From Enterococcus mundtii (GTDB lineage Bacteria > Bacillota > Bacilli > Lactobacillales > Enterococcaceae): DNA of 64,000 bases. The stretch is taken from contig NZ_CP018061.1 in the NCBI RefSeq assembly GCF_002813755.1, forward strand, positions 2,222,001 through 2,286,000, in the 5' to 3' direction. Position 1 is the stretch's first letter, and each line of letters starts with the position of its first letter. Both the position numbers and the translations under genes were made by a program. The notes under the pieces are model-generated. The model saw nothing but the letters and a program-made list of their open reading frames with translations, had not been told where the DNA came from and searched no databases. This document shows, one piece after another, positions 54,911 through 63,982 of the stretch.

Positions 54911-55804
54911 TTACAACGTTCGTTTTACAAAGCCGTCTGCCTCAGCTAGTTTCCTTTTCGCTGTCTCTTTGTTACTATTCGTCAATAACATAACGATGGC
55001 TAGTTTAACATTTTGTTCCGCTTCATAAAAGTATTTTTCTGCTGTTTCATAATCCACTTCGGTTGCTTCCATGATGATTCGCTTTGAACGTTCGACTAAT
55101 TTGTCATTTGTTGGCTTGACATCGACCATTAGATTATTGAATACTTTTCCGATACCGATCATACTGATTGTAGAAATCATATTTAAAATCAATTTCTGTG
55201 CAGTTCCAGATTTTAAACGTGTCGAACCTGTTAAAAATTCTGGTCCGGCATCTACCTCAATAGGAAAATCAGCATGTTGACTGATCTCAGCTTCTTTGTT
55301 ACAAGAAATCGTTGCCGTCTTTGCGCCGATTGAACGAGCATAGTCCAAGCCACCAATCACATAAGGCGTGCGACCGCTAGCCGCGATACCTACGACCAAA
55401 TCATTTTCCGTCAAGTTCAACTGGATCAAATCTTCTTTCCCTAACTCAAGTGAATCCTCTGCACCTTCAACTGCGACAGTCATAGCCGCTTCACCACCTG
55501 CAATCAAACCAACGACCATTTCAGGCTCTACACCAAATGTAGGAACACACTCCGCTGCATCCAATACGCCCAAACGTCCACTTGTGCCAGCGCCCATGTA
55601 GATCAAGCGTCCATTTTTTTTGAAAGAAACAATCGCTGCTTCAATCACTGGTTCAATACTCGGTAGTTCTTTTGCGACAGCTGCCGCCACTTCATGATCT
55701 TCTTGGTTCATCAAGCGAGCGGCTTCAGATACACTCATCTCATCCAAACCAAATGTCTTTTGATTTCTACGTTCCGTTGTTAATTTATCTAAATCGATCG
55801 TCAT
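54911..55804 (-). CDS. murQ: N-acetylmuramic acid 6-phosphate etherase MurQ
   Basis: MurQ cleaves the lactyl ether of MurNAc-6-phosphate to GlcNAc-6-phosphate and D-lactate. It has 297 residues. The SIS domain shows [20 protein letters not shown] and [20 protein letters not shown], with the catalytic Glu in AAECVPTFG. It overlaps mupG by 4 bp and precedes the PTS gene by 13 bp. Confidence 0.95.
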   Translation of the reverse strand: MTIDLDKLTTERRNQKTFGLDEMSVSEAARLMNQEDHEVAAAVAKELPSIEPVIEAAIVSFKKNGRLIYMGAGTSGRLGVLDAAECVPTFGVEPEMVVGLIAGGEAAMTVAVEGAEDSLELGKEDLIQLNLTENDLVVGIAASGRTPYVIGGLDYARSIGAKTATISCNKEAEISQHADFPIEVDAGPEFLTGSTRLKSGTAQKLILNMISTISMIGIGKVFNNLMVDVKPTNDKLVERSKRIIMEATEVDYETAEKYFYEAEQNVKLAIVMLLTNSNKETAKRKLAEADGFVKRTL

Positions 55805-56868
55805 TTCTCAATTCCTTCTTTACATTTAAATTTATAAATCATTCCTGCATGGATTTGTTGGATCAATGGCAAATCAGCCGAGATCACTCGTGCCACACAA
55901 TTGACTTTTTCATCTGCTGGTAAATCTTCTTTCATTAGTTGGATTTCACCCATATAGCGAAGATACGCTTCATTATCTAACGTGACCGTACCTATTTTCC
56001 GTTCATCAGTTAATCGAGCAGGAATAGGAGGGATTTCTCTAAATCGTGCATCTGCACTACGTACCACAGCTTTAGCTTCATCTTGTCGATTCGTATGTGT
56101 ACCTAAAATGATTGGACCAAATGTTGGGTCCAACAATGTCACATGTAATAAGATACCGCCTGTTTCTTTATAATACAAAAATTGTTCCTGGGTGGTCAGC
56201 GATAGCCCACCGTCACCAATATAGATTAGATCAGTTTCACATGAAGCTAAGTCTAGCGCTGCTGCCAAAGGATGTTGATAGCGATGTTCTTCCAATGTTG
56301 GAAGTCCTTTGTATAAAGGGCCTCTCAACACTTCATCTCCTGGTACAAATCCTTGAATCTTAAATCCTTGTTCTGCTAACCATTGATTTTTTCTTTGGTA
56401 CCACGATTTGTCTAACCCTGTTTCTGGGCGCGGATAATAATTGTGCCAAGCTTCCATCTGAGTAAAATCAGCACCTGCTTCTTTTAATTCTTGCACATCT
56501 TGTTCAGTGATCGTGCTTGCATTCAAACTGATTTTCAATTGATGAGACCACTTCGCAATCTGTTGGTTCGACAGGTGATAATCCATCCGCAGCCCTGTCA
56601 CACCAATCTCTTTTAATGGCTCAAGATTTTCTAAGGAGAACCCTGCCAACTCTAATGCCTTACCCGATATATCTACCATCAACTCTAATCCGGTTGCTTT
56701 TGCTTCTTGGCCAAGTTCCGTCAAACGCCTTTTATAAGCTGATGGATCATCTTCTGGAATATGCATGGATGTAAAGATGCCAATAAATCCCTTCTCTGCC
56801 ATTTCATGGATATACGTTTTCGTTTCTTCGGACAACTCTTGATTCATAAATACAGAAAAACCAAACAT
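55801..56868 (-). CDS. mupG: 6-phospho-N-acetylmuramidase MupG (DUF871)
   Basis: The protein has 355 residues, a DUF871 TIM-barrel: [31 protein letters not shown] (here [20 protein letters not shown]) and [19 protein letters not shown], plus a C-terminal cyclophilin-like domain (about 245-355, [19 protein letters not shown]). MupG hydrolyses MurNAc-6-P-GlcNAc disaccharides, as shown in Staphylococcus aureus. It is the first gene of the MurNAc operon behind a strong promoter. Its presence suggests that the imported sugar is the disaccharide. Confidence 0.92.
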   Translation of the reverse strand: MFGFSVFMNQELSEETKTYIHEMAEKGFIGIFTSMHIPEDDPSAYKRRLTELGQEAKATGLELMVDISGKALELAGFSLENLEPLKEIGVTGLRMDYHLSNQQIAKWSHQLKISLNASTITEQDVQELKEAGADFTQMEAWHNYYPRPETGLDKSWYQRKNQWLAEQGFKIQGFVPGDEVLRGPLYKGLPTLEEHRYQHPLAAALDLASCETDLIYIGDGGLSLTTQEQFLYYKETGGILLHVTLLDPTFGPIILGTHTNRQDEAKAVVRSADARFREIPPIPARLTDERKIGTVTLDNEAYLRYMGEIQLMKEDLPADEKVNCVARVISADLPLIQQIHAGMIYKFKCKEGIEK

Positions 56869-56911
56869 GTACTCTCCCCCTCACCATGTATCCGCATTCA
56901 TTTATAAATTG

Positions 56912-56940
56912 ATTATACTTCGTATGAAATAATTTTTCAA
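56912..56940 (-). promoter_or_regulatory. Sigma-A promoter of the mupG-murQ-murP operon
   Basis: On the minus strand TTGAAA (56940-56935) and TATAAT (56917-56912) are exactly 17 bases apart, about 44 bp upstream of mupG. Confidence 0.75.
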
Positions 56941-57028
56941 CACAAATATAAAATATATTAAATTTCATTTCTTGGTAGCGTAAAAAAAACGAATCAATGA
57001 ATTCATCTAAGCAACTAATCCAAAAAAA

Positions 57029-57054
57029 CCGAAAATAGTCCAACCTATTTTCGG
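57029..57054 (-). terminator. Terminator of the lipase-toxin locus
   Basis: CCGAAAATAG pairs perfectly with CTATTTTCGG around 6 bases and is flanked by A- and T-tracts, 84 bp beyond the last gene of the locus. Confidence 0.85.
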
Positions 57055-57137
57055 CTTTTATAGATTATTCAGTTGATCAATTCTGACAGAATCCTTTAAT
57101 CAATTTATGTAAGAATAAGTTTTTTGTGTTTCTTTGA

Positions 57138-57410
57138 CTAACCTTTGTCTAAGGCTTTTTCTTGTTCGTCTAAAACTAGCGACACTTTGTTGCCAAATTG
57201 CCCTTTGAGGGTCTCCTTCAATCCTGTACCTGCTGAAGAAATCGTGTGTTTTGCTCTATTTGTCTCATTCTTCCCAGATTGATTTGTCGTTCTTATTTTC
57301 AATCCCTTCTCACTTTTCAGCGCGATTCCAAGTGAACGAGTTAAGCATTTTTCCATATCTTTCTGATATTTCTCCCACCATTGATCAATCATTTCAAACA
57401 TTTCAAACAT
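57138..57410 (-). CDS. Small helical protein, possible LXG-toxin partner (DUF3130-like)
   Basis: The protein has 90 residues and no signal. It begins with MFEMFEMIDQWWEKY, where a MFE unit is repeated, and ends in a helix QFGNKVSLVLDEQEKALDKG. Size, helical content and place after the toxin gene fit the small partner proteins that bind the targeting domain of LXG-type type VII effectors. GGAGG is 8 bases before the first ATG. Family assignment (DUF3130-like) is tentative. Confidence 0.6.
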   Translation of the reverse strand: MFEMFEMIDQWWEKYQKDMEKCLTRSLGIALKSEKGLKIRTTNQSGKNETNRAKHTISSAGTGLKETLKGQFGNKVSLVLDEQEKALDKG

Positions 57411-57429
57411 TTCAAAACCTCCATTCTTT

Positions 57430-57762
57430 TTAATCCAATTGTGCCAGTTTCTTACGATAGATCTGCTCGTTATCTTCTAGGTCAAGCTGGATTTTCTTTC
57501 GTTGATGGCGCAATTTCGTCGACAGATCCTCTTCTAAACGAGAAATCATGATACGTCCATAGTCAAAAGCCTCTTGTGGTTCAGAAAAAGTTTGCAAAAT
57601 CAATCGGAGATCTTTATAAGTCGCTTCCGCTAGCTCATGGACTTTTCTTTCTGTTGCAATCATTGCTTCTTCTTGCTCTGATAACCCTCGTTTCGTTGCT
57701 TGATATGTTTCATAAAGCTGTATTTCCTGACTCAATTTTCCTCTCCTCCTTTTATACCCCAA
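57430..57762 (-). CDS. Small coiled-coil protein, LXG-toxin partner (DUF3958-like)
   Basis: The protein has 110 residues and is almost entirely charged helix: GKLSQEIQLYETYQATKRGL, then EEDLSTKLRHQRKKIQLDLE with IYRKKLAQLD at the end. It overlaps the 3' end of the lipase gene by 11 bp and lies 19 bp before the 90-residue gene. DUF3958-like proteins are known partners of LXG effectors, forming a helical complex with the targeting domain before secretion. Match by pattern only. Confidence 0.65.
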   Translation of the reverse strand: MGYKRRRGKLSQEIQLYETYQATKRGLSEQEEAMIATERKVHELAEATYKDLRLILQTFSEPQEAFDYGRIMISRLEEDLSTKLRHQRKKIQLDLEDNEQIYRKKLAQLD

Positions 57763-59110
57763 ACAATTGATTCGCTAATTCTTTGTCACGTGCCACCATT
57801 TCATTGATTTTTCGGGTGATTTCATCGGCGAGCGTTTGAAACTGTTCCGACATCTGATCGATCTGGCGGATCTTATCTCTAAATTCTTGTGTTGGCTCAT
57901 CGACAATCTCCCATTTCGTACAACCAACTTCGGCTAATGTTTCAATCACCTCGTTATAGGTCAAATGTGGCGTATAATTGCGTATTCTTCCCAACCAGTC
58001 ATTCCATAAGTCTTCCAACTCGGTGATCCCGTTTTGGTAAATCACACGAACATTTCCCATTGCCTCGTCAAATTTACTAGCAGCCGTCCGTACTACAGCT
58101 AATGCTTGGCTATCCTCTAAATAAATTTTTTCTGATTGAGAAAGTCCACCGCCACTTGCAGTCAGCTTCTGCCGTAACTCTTTTAATGTCAAGAATTCTT
58201 TGATTTGAACCTTGAGCCACTCATTTTCTTCTTTCAAACGCTTGATTTCATCTAGCGTATGCTCGCCACTGACTGCTAGTAATTTGATCATTGCTTCGTT
58301 TTCCAAAAGTGTTTGTTGCCACAAAGTTGGGGCTAACAAGATACTTCCATTACCATCGACGTATACGATGATCTGTCCATGCTTATCGATATAATTTCCC
58401 TCTTCATCTGTTCTGAATTGATCCAGCGAATGGCCAAATGTTTCCCAGCCCGAATTATCGATTCCAAAACTATTGATTGGAAGCATCCCTTTCCCACCAG
58501 TGAAAAGCCCACTCGTGACGACATCCGAAGTGTCGTAGATATTGATCAGGGTACCGTTATGATTATCGAATAAGGCTTGTGCAAACCCTGGTCCCGCCGC
58601 GCCGTACGTCACACTATCATAACCATTGATCGCTGCGACAAAAAGTGCTTTAGCGCCACCTAATGAGTGTCCTGTCGTTGAGATCGTATAGCCATCTGAT
58701 TTGGGATACTGCTTTTCAATTTCACGGGCATAGTTCAAGGCAGAAGCAAATGCACCATTTGAGTGTTTATTACTTCGACCAATTTCCTCAAGGTTAGTAT
58801 GCCAATCTTTGAGCGAATTCGTGCCAGCATAAGCAATCGTGAGGTTTTTGGTGATGACGGAGTCGGGGAAGCCAGGTACTTTTCTTAATTCATTATCACT
58901 AAGTTTTTTGAATTCATCTTTAATTTCTGCTACTACCATTGCCTGCGTACTATTTTTCTTTGGCTTAGATTCATTGCCGATTTTGTCTTTATTGGTATCT
59001 ATGGTATTTATAACTAAATAATCTTGTTTTTCTCCAATTTTAGTGTTCATTTCAATTTCTCCATGCTCAACTTTATAAACCTCATTGGAAAAATCTCTAT
59101 TTTGATCCAT
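57752..59110 (-). CDS. Probable type VII-secreted lipase toxin, reverse-LXG layout
   Basis: The protein has 452 residues and no signal peptide. Residues 1-260 form a lipase-like α/β-hydrolase domain. The nucleophile elbow is TTGHSLGGAKALF (Ser149), with Asp193/Asp196 in IYDTSDVV and His227 in ETFGHSLDQF as likely triad partners. Residues 265-452 are helical with an LXG-like pattern. A lipase at the N-terminus and a targeting domain at the C-terminus is the layout of staphylococcal TslA. Partner genes follow (11-bp overlap, then 19 bp), and a candidate immunity gene precedes by 2 bp. No type VII machinery is in this window. Confidence 0.75.
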   Translation of the reverse strand: MDQNRDFSNEVYKVEHGEIEMNTKIGEKQDYLVINTIDTNKDKIGNESKPKKNSTQAMVVAEIKDEFKKLSDNELRKVPGFPDSVITKNLTIAYAGTNSLKDWHTNLEEIGRSNKHSNGAFASALNYAREIEKQYPKSDGYTISTTGHSLGGAKALFVAAINGYDSVTYGAAGPGFAQALFDNHNGTLINIYDTSDVVTSGLFTGGKGMLPINSFGIDNSGWETFGHSLDQFRTDEEGNYIDKHGQIIVYVDGNGSILLAPTLWQQTLLENEAMIKLLAVSGEHTLDEIKRLKEENEWLKVQIKEFLTLKELRQKLTASGGGLSQSEKIYLEDSQALAVVRTAASKFDEAMGNVRVIYQNGITELEDLWNDWLGRIRNYTPHLTYNEVIETLAEVGCTKWEIVDEPTQEFRDKIRQIDQMSEQFQTLADEITRKINEMVARDKELANQLFGV

Positions 59111-59112
59111 AA

Positions 59113-59628
59113 TTATAAACCTCCGTAATAATATTCAATTATTTCAGTAGGTGTTTCTATTCCATTAGGAAATTCTCTTACTTCTATAAAATACTTGTCT
59201 TCAGTTTTTTTTCTACCTATATCGACATTGTAGCGCCATTTATTTGTTTCTGCGGATTTTACTCCCAAAGTTGCGATATGCTTGTTAGAATTATTCAAAT
59301 TAAAATGTACTTCTAAAAAATTCATCGGACTAATCGAATACCCAGTAAATTCTATTTTGTTTATATCTATATATTTCCTAACACTTACAACTTTTTCTAC
59401 ATATTCTTCTGTTGTCAACTCTCCATTACTATATTGTTGTGTAAACTTATCAGTTTCCTTATCATTCGTCGTATATAACCGATAGTTATTGTACACATAA
59501 TTCGCCAAATCTTTCTGTATTTCCAGCAATTCTTGAAGATCTTCTTCTCTTTTATCCATATACATTTTTCCTCCGATTCCTCCTAAAATAATTACTACTA
59601 ATACACCTAACCAAAGTCGTTTCTTCAT
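59113..59628 (-). CDS. DUF1310-like membrane protein, candidate lipase immunity
   Basis: The protein has 171 residues. The N-terminal helix (LWLGVLVVIILGGIGGKMYM) is followed by a domain of about 145 residues outside the membrane, with VEKVVSVRKYIDINKIEFTG typical of DUF1310 proteins. It lies 2 bp before the lipase gene. Since TslA-type lipases attack membrane lipid from outside and are blocked by surface-exposed immunity proteins, the topology fits an immunity role; this is inference. GGAGGAG precedes the ATG. Confidence 0.68.
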   Translation of the reverse strand: MKKRLWLGVLVVIILGGIGGKMYMDKREEDLQELLEIQKDLANYVYNNYRLYTTNDKETDKFTQQYSNGELTTEEYVEKVVSVRKYIDINKIEFTGYSISPMNFLEVHFNLNNSNKHIATLGVKSAETNKWRYNVDIGRKKTEDKYFIEVREFPNGIETPTEIIEYYYGGL

Positions 59629-59770
59629 AGCTCCTCCTTTCAGATTCTATCTTGTTCTATATATGTTCAGACTAAGCTTCTCGCTTATGCTGGAATTTTT
59701 ATGTAATATATATTTTTTTCATAGTTATGTACTTCTACAATAAAAGATAATTATATGAATAGGTAATACG

Positions 59771-60121
59771 TCATAACCGTTGATTTCTCTCACCAATTTC
59801 CTCAAGATTTGTATGCCAATCTTTGAACGAAGTCGTGCCAGCATAGGCAATCGTAAGGTTTCTGGTGATGACGGAATCGGGGAAGCCGAGAACTTTTCTT
59901 AAATCATTATCACTAAGTTTTTTGAATTCATCTTTAATTTCTGCTACTACCATTGCTTGCGTACTATTTTTCTTTGGTCGAAATTCATTACCGATTTTGT
60001 CTTTATCTGTATTTAAAGTTTCTATAACGATATGGTTTGTTCCAAGAGGTTTATCGCCATAATTTACCTTGCCAATTTCTAATTGATATATAAATTTAGA
60101 TAAGTATCTATTTTGATCCAT
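59771..60121 (-). pseudogene. Truncated second copy of the lipase toxin
   Basis: The 116-residue product aligns with residues 1-112 of the lipase toxin (for example NSTQAMVVAEIKDEFKKLSD and TIAYAGTTSFKDWHTNLEEI), then ends after GERNQRL. It lacks the nucleophile Ser and the whole targeting domain. It overlaps the preceding DUF1310-like gene by one base (TAATG). It is the remains of a duplicated immunity-toxin unit; the retained reading frame could still yield a short peptide. Confidence 0.85.
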
Positions 60122-60633
60122 TAATTTATTCCTCCTGTATAATAAACAATTTGTTCATCTGAGATATCTAGTTTTTTTTCTGCCTTTCTTTCATCAATAA
60201 AATACGGTCCTTTACCTCTACCACCAGTTATTCTGTAAATAAACTTATCTGTTTCTGCCGATCTCGTATCTAACCATACTTCTTCTCGATAGACATCATT
60301 TACTGTGAAATAGATAATTAATGAATTCATTGGGTCAATAGAATATCCAGTAAATTCTATTTTGTCTATATCTATATATTTCCTAACACTTACAACTTTT
60401 TCTACATATTCTTCTGTTGTCAAACCCCCATTACTATATTCTTGTGTAAACCTATCAGTTTCCTCATCATTGGTTGTATATAACCGATAATTGTTATACA
60501 CATAATTCGCCAAGTCTTTCTGTATTTCCAACAATTCTTGTCGATCTTCTTCTCTTTTATCCATATACCTCTTCCCTCCGATTCCTCCTAAAATAATTAC
60601 TACTAATACACCTAGCCAAAGTCGTTTCTTCAT
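60121..60633 (-). CDS. Second DUF1310-like membrane protein, orphan candidate immunity
   Basis: The protein has 170 residues. The first 100 are almost identical to those of the paralogue at 59113-59628, with the same N-terminal helix. The C-terminal half has diverged (here ENIIYF-like strands around MNSLIIYFTVNDVYREEVWL and DISDEQIVYYTGGIN). The gene is intact although its toxin partner is truncated, so it may act as immunity against a related foreign toxin. It is the first gene of the locus. Confidence 0.7.
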   Translation of the reverse strand: MKKRLWLGVLVVIILGGIGGKRYMDKREEDRQELLEIQKDLANYVYNNYRLYTTNDEETDRFTQEYSNGGLTTEEYVEKVVSVRKYIDIDKIEFTGYSIDPMNSLIIYFTVNDVYREEVWLDTRSAETDKFIYRITGGRGKGPYFIDERKAEKKLDISDEQIVYYTGGIN

Positions 60634-60802
60634 ATATCCTCCTTTATCTATGAATATCTTTTACCCCATATTATTTTCTATCATAGGGTTACTCTCTTTT
60701 TTGTTATATACGTTTTTTCGCTCAATTGTTTTTATGTAAAACTTCTCACTATGCCTATGGACGTATCACTAAGGATTGATATCGGATGTTTTTTAATGAA
60801 AA

Positions 60803-60842
60803 AAGACATCTAAAACAGAAGGATTTCTGCTTTAGATGTCTT
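60803..60842 (-). terminator. Terminator of lipoprotein gene
   Basis: AAGACATCTAAAACAGAA pairs with TTCTGCTTTAGATGTCTT (one mismatch) and the minus strand runs into T's. Confidence 0.85.
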
Positions 60843-60855
60843 GATGACTATAAGA

Positions 60856-61437
60856 TTATTCGCTAACTGTTACGTCGCCTGTTACTGATGCGTCGTTTTC
60901 GTCAAGTTTTGCTGAATCTTGGTATTCTTGTTTTTCAAATGTTACGTTACCCTCTACTTTTGCTCCGTCTAATACAAAGCCGTTCGCTTTTACAAGTACG
61001 TCACCTTTGATTGTTCCGTGAACGATATTTGTGTTTTCTGATTCAACGATCAATGTTGGAACAGTGATTGTGTATTCAGCAGTTACGTTACGGTCATCGT
61101 CTTGTGAGTACAAAGCAATTTTGCGGTAGATGTCTGCACTTGCATCATCTTTGTCATGGAATTCGCCTGCGATAGTTACATCATTTGAGAATGTCACATC
61201 ACCTGTTGCTGCAACGATCCAGTTACCGTCAGCTGACATTGCTTTTTCTAAAACAGCTGGATCATCACTGATTGAAGCTGTTGATACAACATCTGCTGAA
61301 CTTTCTGTTGTACTTACTTCTGTTGTTGATGAAGCTGAACTAGAATTAGCTGAATCATTGTTGTCAGCACCACAAGCTCCTAAAGCCAAAAGTGCTGTTG
61401 CTGTTAAACCTAATAAAGATAATTTTTTTGATAACAT
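60856..61437 (-). CDS. Lipoprotein with β-rich repeat domain
   Basis: The protein has 193 residues. The signal peptide LSLLGLTATALLALGACG has a lipobox (ALGAC), followed by a Ser/Thr/Ala linker of about 35 residues. The rest alternates short strands: GDVTFSNDVTIAGEF, TNIVHGTIKGDVLVKANGFV, VEGNVTFEK, ASVTGDVTVSE. This suggests a right-handed β-helix or bactofilin-like fold on the cell surface. It is single-gene, with its own terminator. Function is unknown. Confidence 0.72.
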   Translation of the reverse strand: MLSKKLSLLGLTATALLALGACGADNNDSANSSSASSTTEVSTTESSADVVSTASISDDPAVLEKAMSADGNWIVAATGDVTFSNDVTIAGEFHDKDDASADIYRKIALYSQDDDRNVTAEYTITVPTLIVESENTNIVHGTIKGDVLVKANGFVLDGAKVEGNVTFEKQEYQDSAKLDENDASVTGDVTVSE

Positions 61438-61592
61438 TAAATTTCTTCCTCTCTTTTTGTATTCCTATGAAATTATACCATGAAAGCGTACTTATGTGAA
61501 ATAATCTTCATGAAAAGAAAAAATATTTTATATAGCAGAACATTTACGATAACATCCTCTAGTTATTCTTGTTACGCCAAGAATAAAAACAG

Positions 61593-62120
61593 CTAGTCAA
61601 AGGTAACTAATTCTGTATTTTCAACAAAAAAGTCAAAGAATGTGTCATTTGGCATTGGATGAAAATAGGCATTGATGATTCGGATCAGTGCATTATGGCA
61701 AACAAGCAAGTAGACATTGTCCTCATCTTCTAAGCACTCTTTCAATAAAGGGGTGATCCGTGCATACACATCTAAAACCGATTCCCCATTTGGAAAACGT
61801 ACCGCAAAATTTTGGCGTGCACGTTGAAAGTCTTCATCTTCGCTAGGACGCCCATCATAATCCCCAAAATCCATCTCGATCAGTCGTTCATCCACTGTCA
61901 TAGGTAGATTGACTTTTTTGGCTACCGCTTGTGCCGTATCTCTTGCGCGTTGCAAAGGGGAATGAATGATCTTGGTGATCGGTATTTCCAAGTTTGCAAC
62001 TTTTTCAGCGAGTTTTTCTGCTTGTTGTTTCCCTTTTTCTGTTAATTCGATGTCTGCATGGCCACAAACTAAGCCTTGAGCATTCCAAGTCGTTTCGCCA
62101 TGTCTAGTAATATATAACAT
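61593..62120 (-). CDS. Histidine phosphatase (phosphoglycerate-mutase-like)
   Basis: The protein has 175 residues. The catalytic motif is YITRHGETTWNAQG, with a second Arg in HSPLQRARDTAQAV, Glu in LIEMDFGDYDGRPSED and the second His in LLVCHNALIRII. The frame opens further upstream, but GGAGAG precedes the ATG at 62120. It could act on sugar phosphates or nucleotides; true phosphoglycerate mutase activity is unlikely because the protein is short. Confidence 0.87.
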   Translation of the reverse strand: MLYITRHGETTWNAQGLVCGHADIELTEKGKQQAEKLAEKVANLEIPITKIIHSPLQRARDTAQAVAKKVNLPMTVDERLIEMDFGDYDGRPSEDEDFQRARQNFAVRFPNGESVLDVYARITPLLKECLEDEDNVYLLVCHNALIRIINAYFHPMPNDTFFDFFVENTELVTFD

Positions 62121-62224
62121 TAGATAACTCTCCTTTATTTTATGCTCTTTCAATTTTATCATACAATTTCAGTCCAAATGGATCATCTGCTTGGAATCGA
62201 CGACGTTCGATTAGCCTTAGTGAT

Positions 62225-63739
62225 TCAAATGTGTGTTTCTCTTCTTCTCAAGTCGATTCTTTTCGTTGCGACTTTTTCTAAAAATCGCTGGTCATGGTCG
62301 ACGATCAACATCGCTGGTTTGACTTGTAATAAAAGCTGCTCGATTTGTTCTTGATTGAACACGTCCAGATAATTCAATGGCTCATCCCAGATATAAAGAT
62401 CTGCGGATTGTGCAAATGATTTGGCTAATTCCACTTTTTTTCTTTGCCCCATACTCATGTTTTCAATGGAGGTATGAAACACGTCTCTTTCCATTCCTAA
62501 TTTACGAAGATTATTTAAAAAGAGTTCCAAGTCTAGCTGATTCTTTTGCGCAAAATCTGTTAATGTTCCGGTGTTATCTTCATAGTTTTGGCGAACATAA
62601 CTGATGCTGATTGTTGCCGGACGCGTGACATCCCCCTTGGATTGACCAGTAAATTCCCCAAGTAAATACTGGATGATCGATGATTTACCACTACCATTAG
62701 GTCCAGTTATTGCCACACACTCTTGTTGCTCGATGCTAAAGCTGATAGGATCGAATAACATCTCTTCATAGCCTAATTGTAGATTTTCTACTGTCAATAA
62801 GCGTTTATGATGCGACTGATTTGGGCACATGTTCAATGAATCGATCGACTCTAGATCTTTCAATAATTTCTCTTTCTCACTAATTTGAGTTTCCATCCGA
62901 TTGACGATCGCTTTTGAACGTTTCATTGTACGAGCAGCATCCGCTCCAATTGCGCCACGATTGACACGCCGTGCTTCGGTATCAATAAAGCCAACACGTT
63001 TTTTTGTTTTGTCTCCTTCTCGAGAGTTAGCCCACTCCGCTTTTTCAGCTGCGGTTTTTTTCAAACGTCCGACTTCTTTTTTGATTTTTTGGTTTTGTGC
63101 TAACTCAAATTCATCTTTTCTACGCTTTTGTTCTTCGTAGACGGAATAATTTCCTTGATAAATCACTAATTGACTTTTTTCGATGACCAAAAGATGGTCA
63201 ACGACTTCATCAATAAACTGACGATCATGACTGACAACAATAAACCCTTGTTTTTTCTTATTCAGGTATTCAGCTACTTGCTGACGCCCAACCACATCTA
63301 AGTGATTTGTTGGTTCGTCAATCAGTGGAAAATGCTGCTCATCGGTAAATAAGAGAGCCAGCAATACTTTTGTTTTTTCTCCGCCGGAAAGGGAATCGTA
63401 AGGGCGCCAGAGAATTTCCGGATCTGCCTGCATCAGCATCAACTCACGCTCGATCTCCCATAACTCACAATCTGAAACTTCTAACAACACATCATAGGTT
63501 AGTCGATTCGTTTCCCTGACCTGTTGTGGAAAATAGACAAATTCTTGTTGATGGGTCACTTTTCCTTGATAAGGTAGTTTGTTTTGCAAAATAGTTAATA
63601 ACGTCGTTTTGCCACGACCATTTCGACCAATCAGTCCTAATTTCCATGTGGAATCAATATTTAGGTTTGCTTGATCGAATAACAGATTGTCTTGGCTGTC
63701 ATAGCCAAACGTCAATTGTTTGATTTCGATTTTAGACAT
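62225..63739 (-). CDS. ABC-F protein, Lsa/Eat-type ribosome protection
   Basis: The protein has 504 residues, two ABC domains and no membrane segment. Walker A motifs are GRNGRGKTT and GPNGSGKSS; signatures are LSGGEKTK and MSMGQRKK; the second B motif is LYIWDEPLNYLD. The inter-domain arm (about 190-300) is long, as in Lsa(A) and Eat(A). Members displace lincosamides, streptogramin A and pleuromutilins from the ribosome. The conservative GAIGADAARTMKRSKAIVNR segment also matches. Resistance depends on variants I cannot judge. An attenuator leader lies upstream. Confidence 0.9.
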   Translation of the reverse strand: MSKIEIKQLTFGYDSQDNLLFDQANLNIDSTWKLGLIGRNGRGKTTLLTILQNKLPYQGKVTHQQEFVYFPQQVRETNRLTYDVLLEVSDCELWEIERELMLMQADPEILWRPYDSLSGGEKTKVLLALLFTDEQHFPLIDEPTNHLDVVGRQQVAEYLNKKKQGFIVVSHDRQFIDEVVDHLLVIEKSQLVIYQGNYSVYEEQKRRKDEFELAQNQKIKKEVGRLKKTAAEKAEWANSREGDKTKKRVGFIDTEARRVNRGAIGADAARTMKRSKAIVNRMETQISEKEKLLKDLESIDSLNMCPNQSHHKRLLTVENLQLGYEEMLFDPISFSIEQQECVAITGPNGSGKSSIIQYLLGEFTGQSKGDVTRPATISISYVRQNYEDNTGTLTDFAQKNQLDLELFLNNLRKLGMERDVFHTSIENMSMGQRKKVELAKSFAQSADLYIWDEPLNYLDVFNQEQIEQLLLQVKPAMLIVDHDQRFLEKVATKRIDLRRRETHI

Positions 63740-63756
63740 TTATCTTCACCTCGTTA

Positions 63757-63789
63757 TAAAAAAGACCAGTCCTATTTTCAGAACTGGTC
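63757..63789 (-). terminator. Attenuator terminator before the ABC-F gene
   Basis: GACCAGT pairs with ACTGGTC and is followed by TTTTTTAT, only about 18 bp before the start codon. The left arm overlaps a segment (63774-63787) that can instead pair with 63832-63845. Confidence 0.8.
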
Positions 63790-63818
63790 AAAGAAGATGA
63801 GTACAAAAAGAGACCCAC

Positions 63819-63851
63819 TCATTGAAAGCAGCCAATTCTGAAAATCTGCAT
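63819..63851 (-). CDS. Leader peptide MQIFRIGCFQ before ABC-F gene
   Basis: An ATG at 63851, 4 bases after AGGGGA, opens a 10-codon frame ending in TGA at 63819. The frame contains the antiterminator segment. Short upstream peptides of this sort are known to drive ribosome-mediated attenuation in front of ABC-F and other ribosome-targeting resistance genes. Confidence 0.65.
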   Translation of the reverse strand: MQIFRIGCFQ

Positions 63852-63890
63852 ACTATCCCCTTGAACGAACAAGGTATAGTTAAAATGCAG
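63846..63890 (-). promoter_or_regulatory. Hairpin covering leader-peptide ribosome site
   Basis: CTGCAT, ACTAT and CCTTG on the 5' side pair with CAAGG, ATAGT and ATGCAG on the 3' side, which sequesters the leader ribosome site and start codon. It is the first of the mutually exclusive structures of the leader. Confidence 0.6.
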
Positions 63891-63952
63891 CTTCAACAAA
63901 TTGACTTACTTTTTCAATGCGCGGATCCCTCACTTTGTCTTTATTTGCCACT

Positions 63953-63982
63953 AGGTTACCATAGGTGTTTTAAGACTGTCAA
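63953..63982 (-). promoter_or_regulatory. Candidate promoter of the ABC-F transcript
   Basis: A perfect -35 TTGACA (63982-63977) and TAACCT (63958-63953) are 18 bases apart on the minus strand, about 60 bp before the leader hairpin. Confidence 0.5.
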
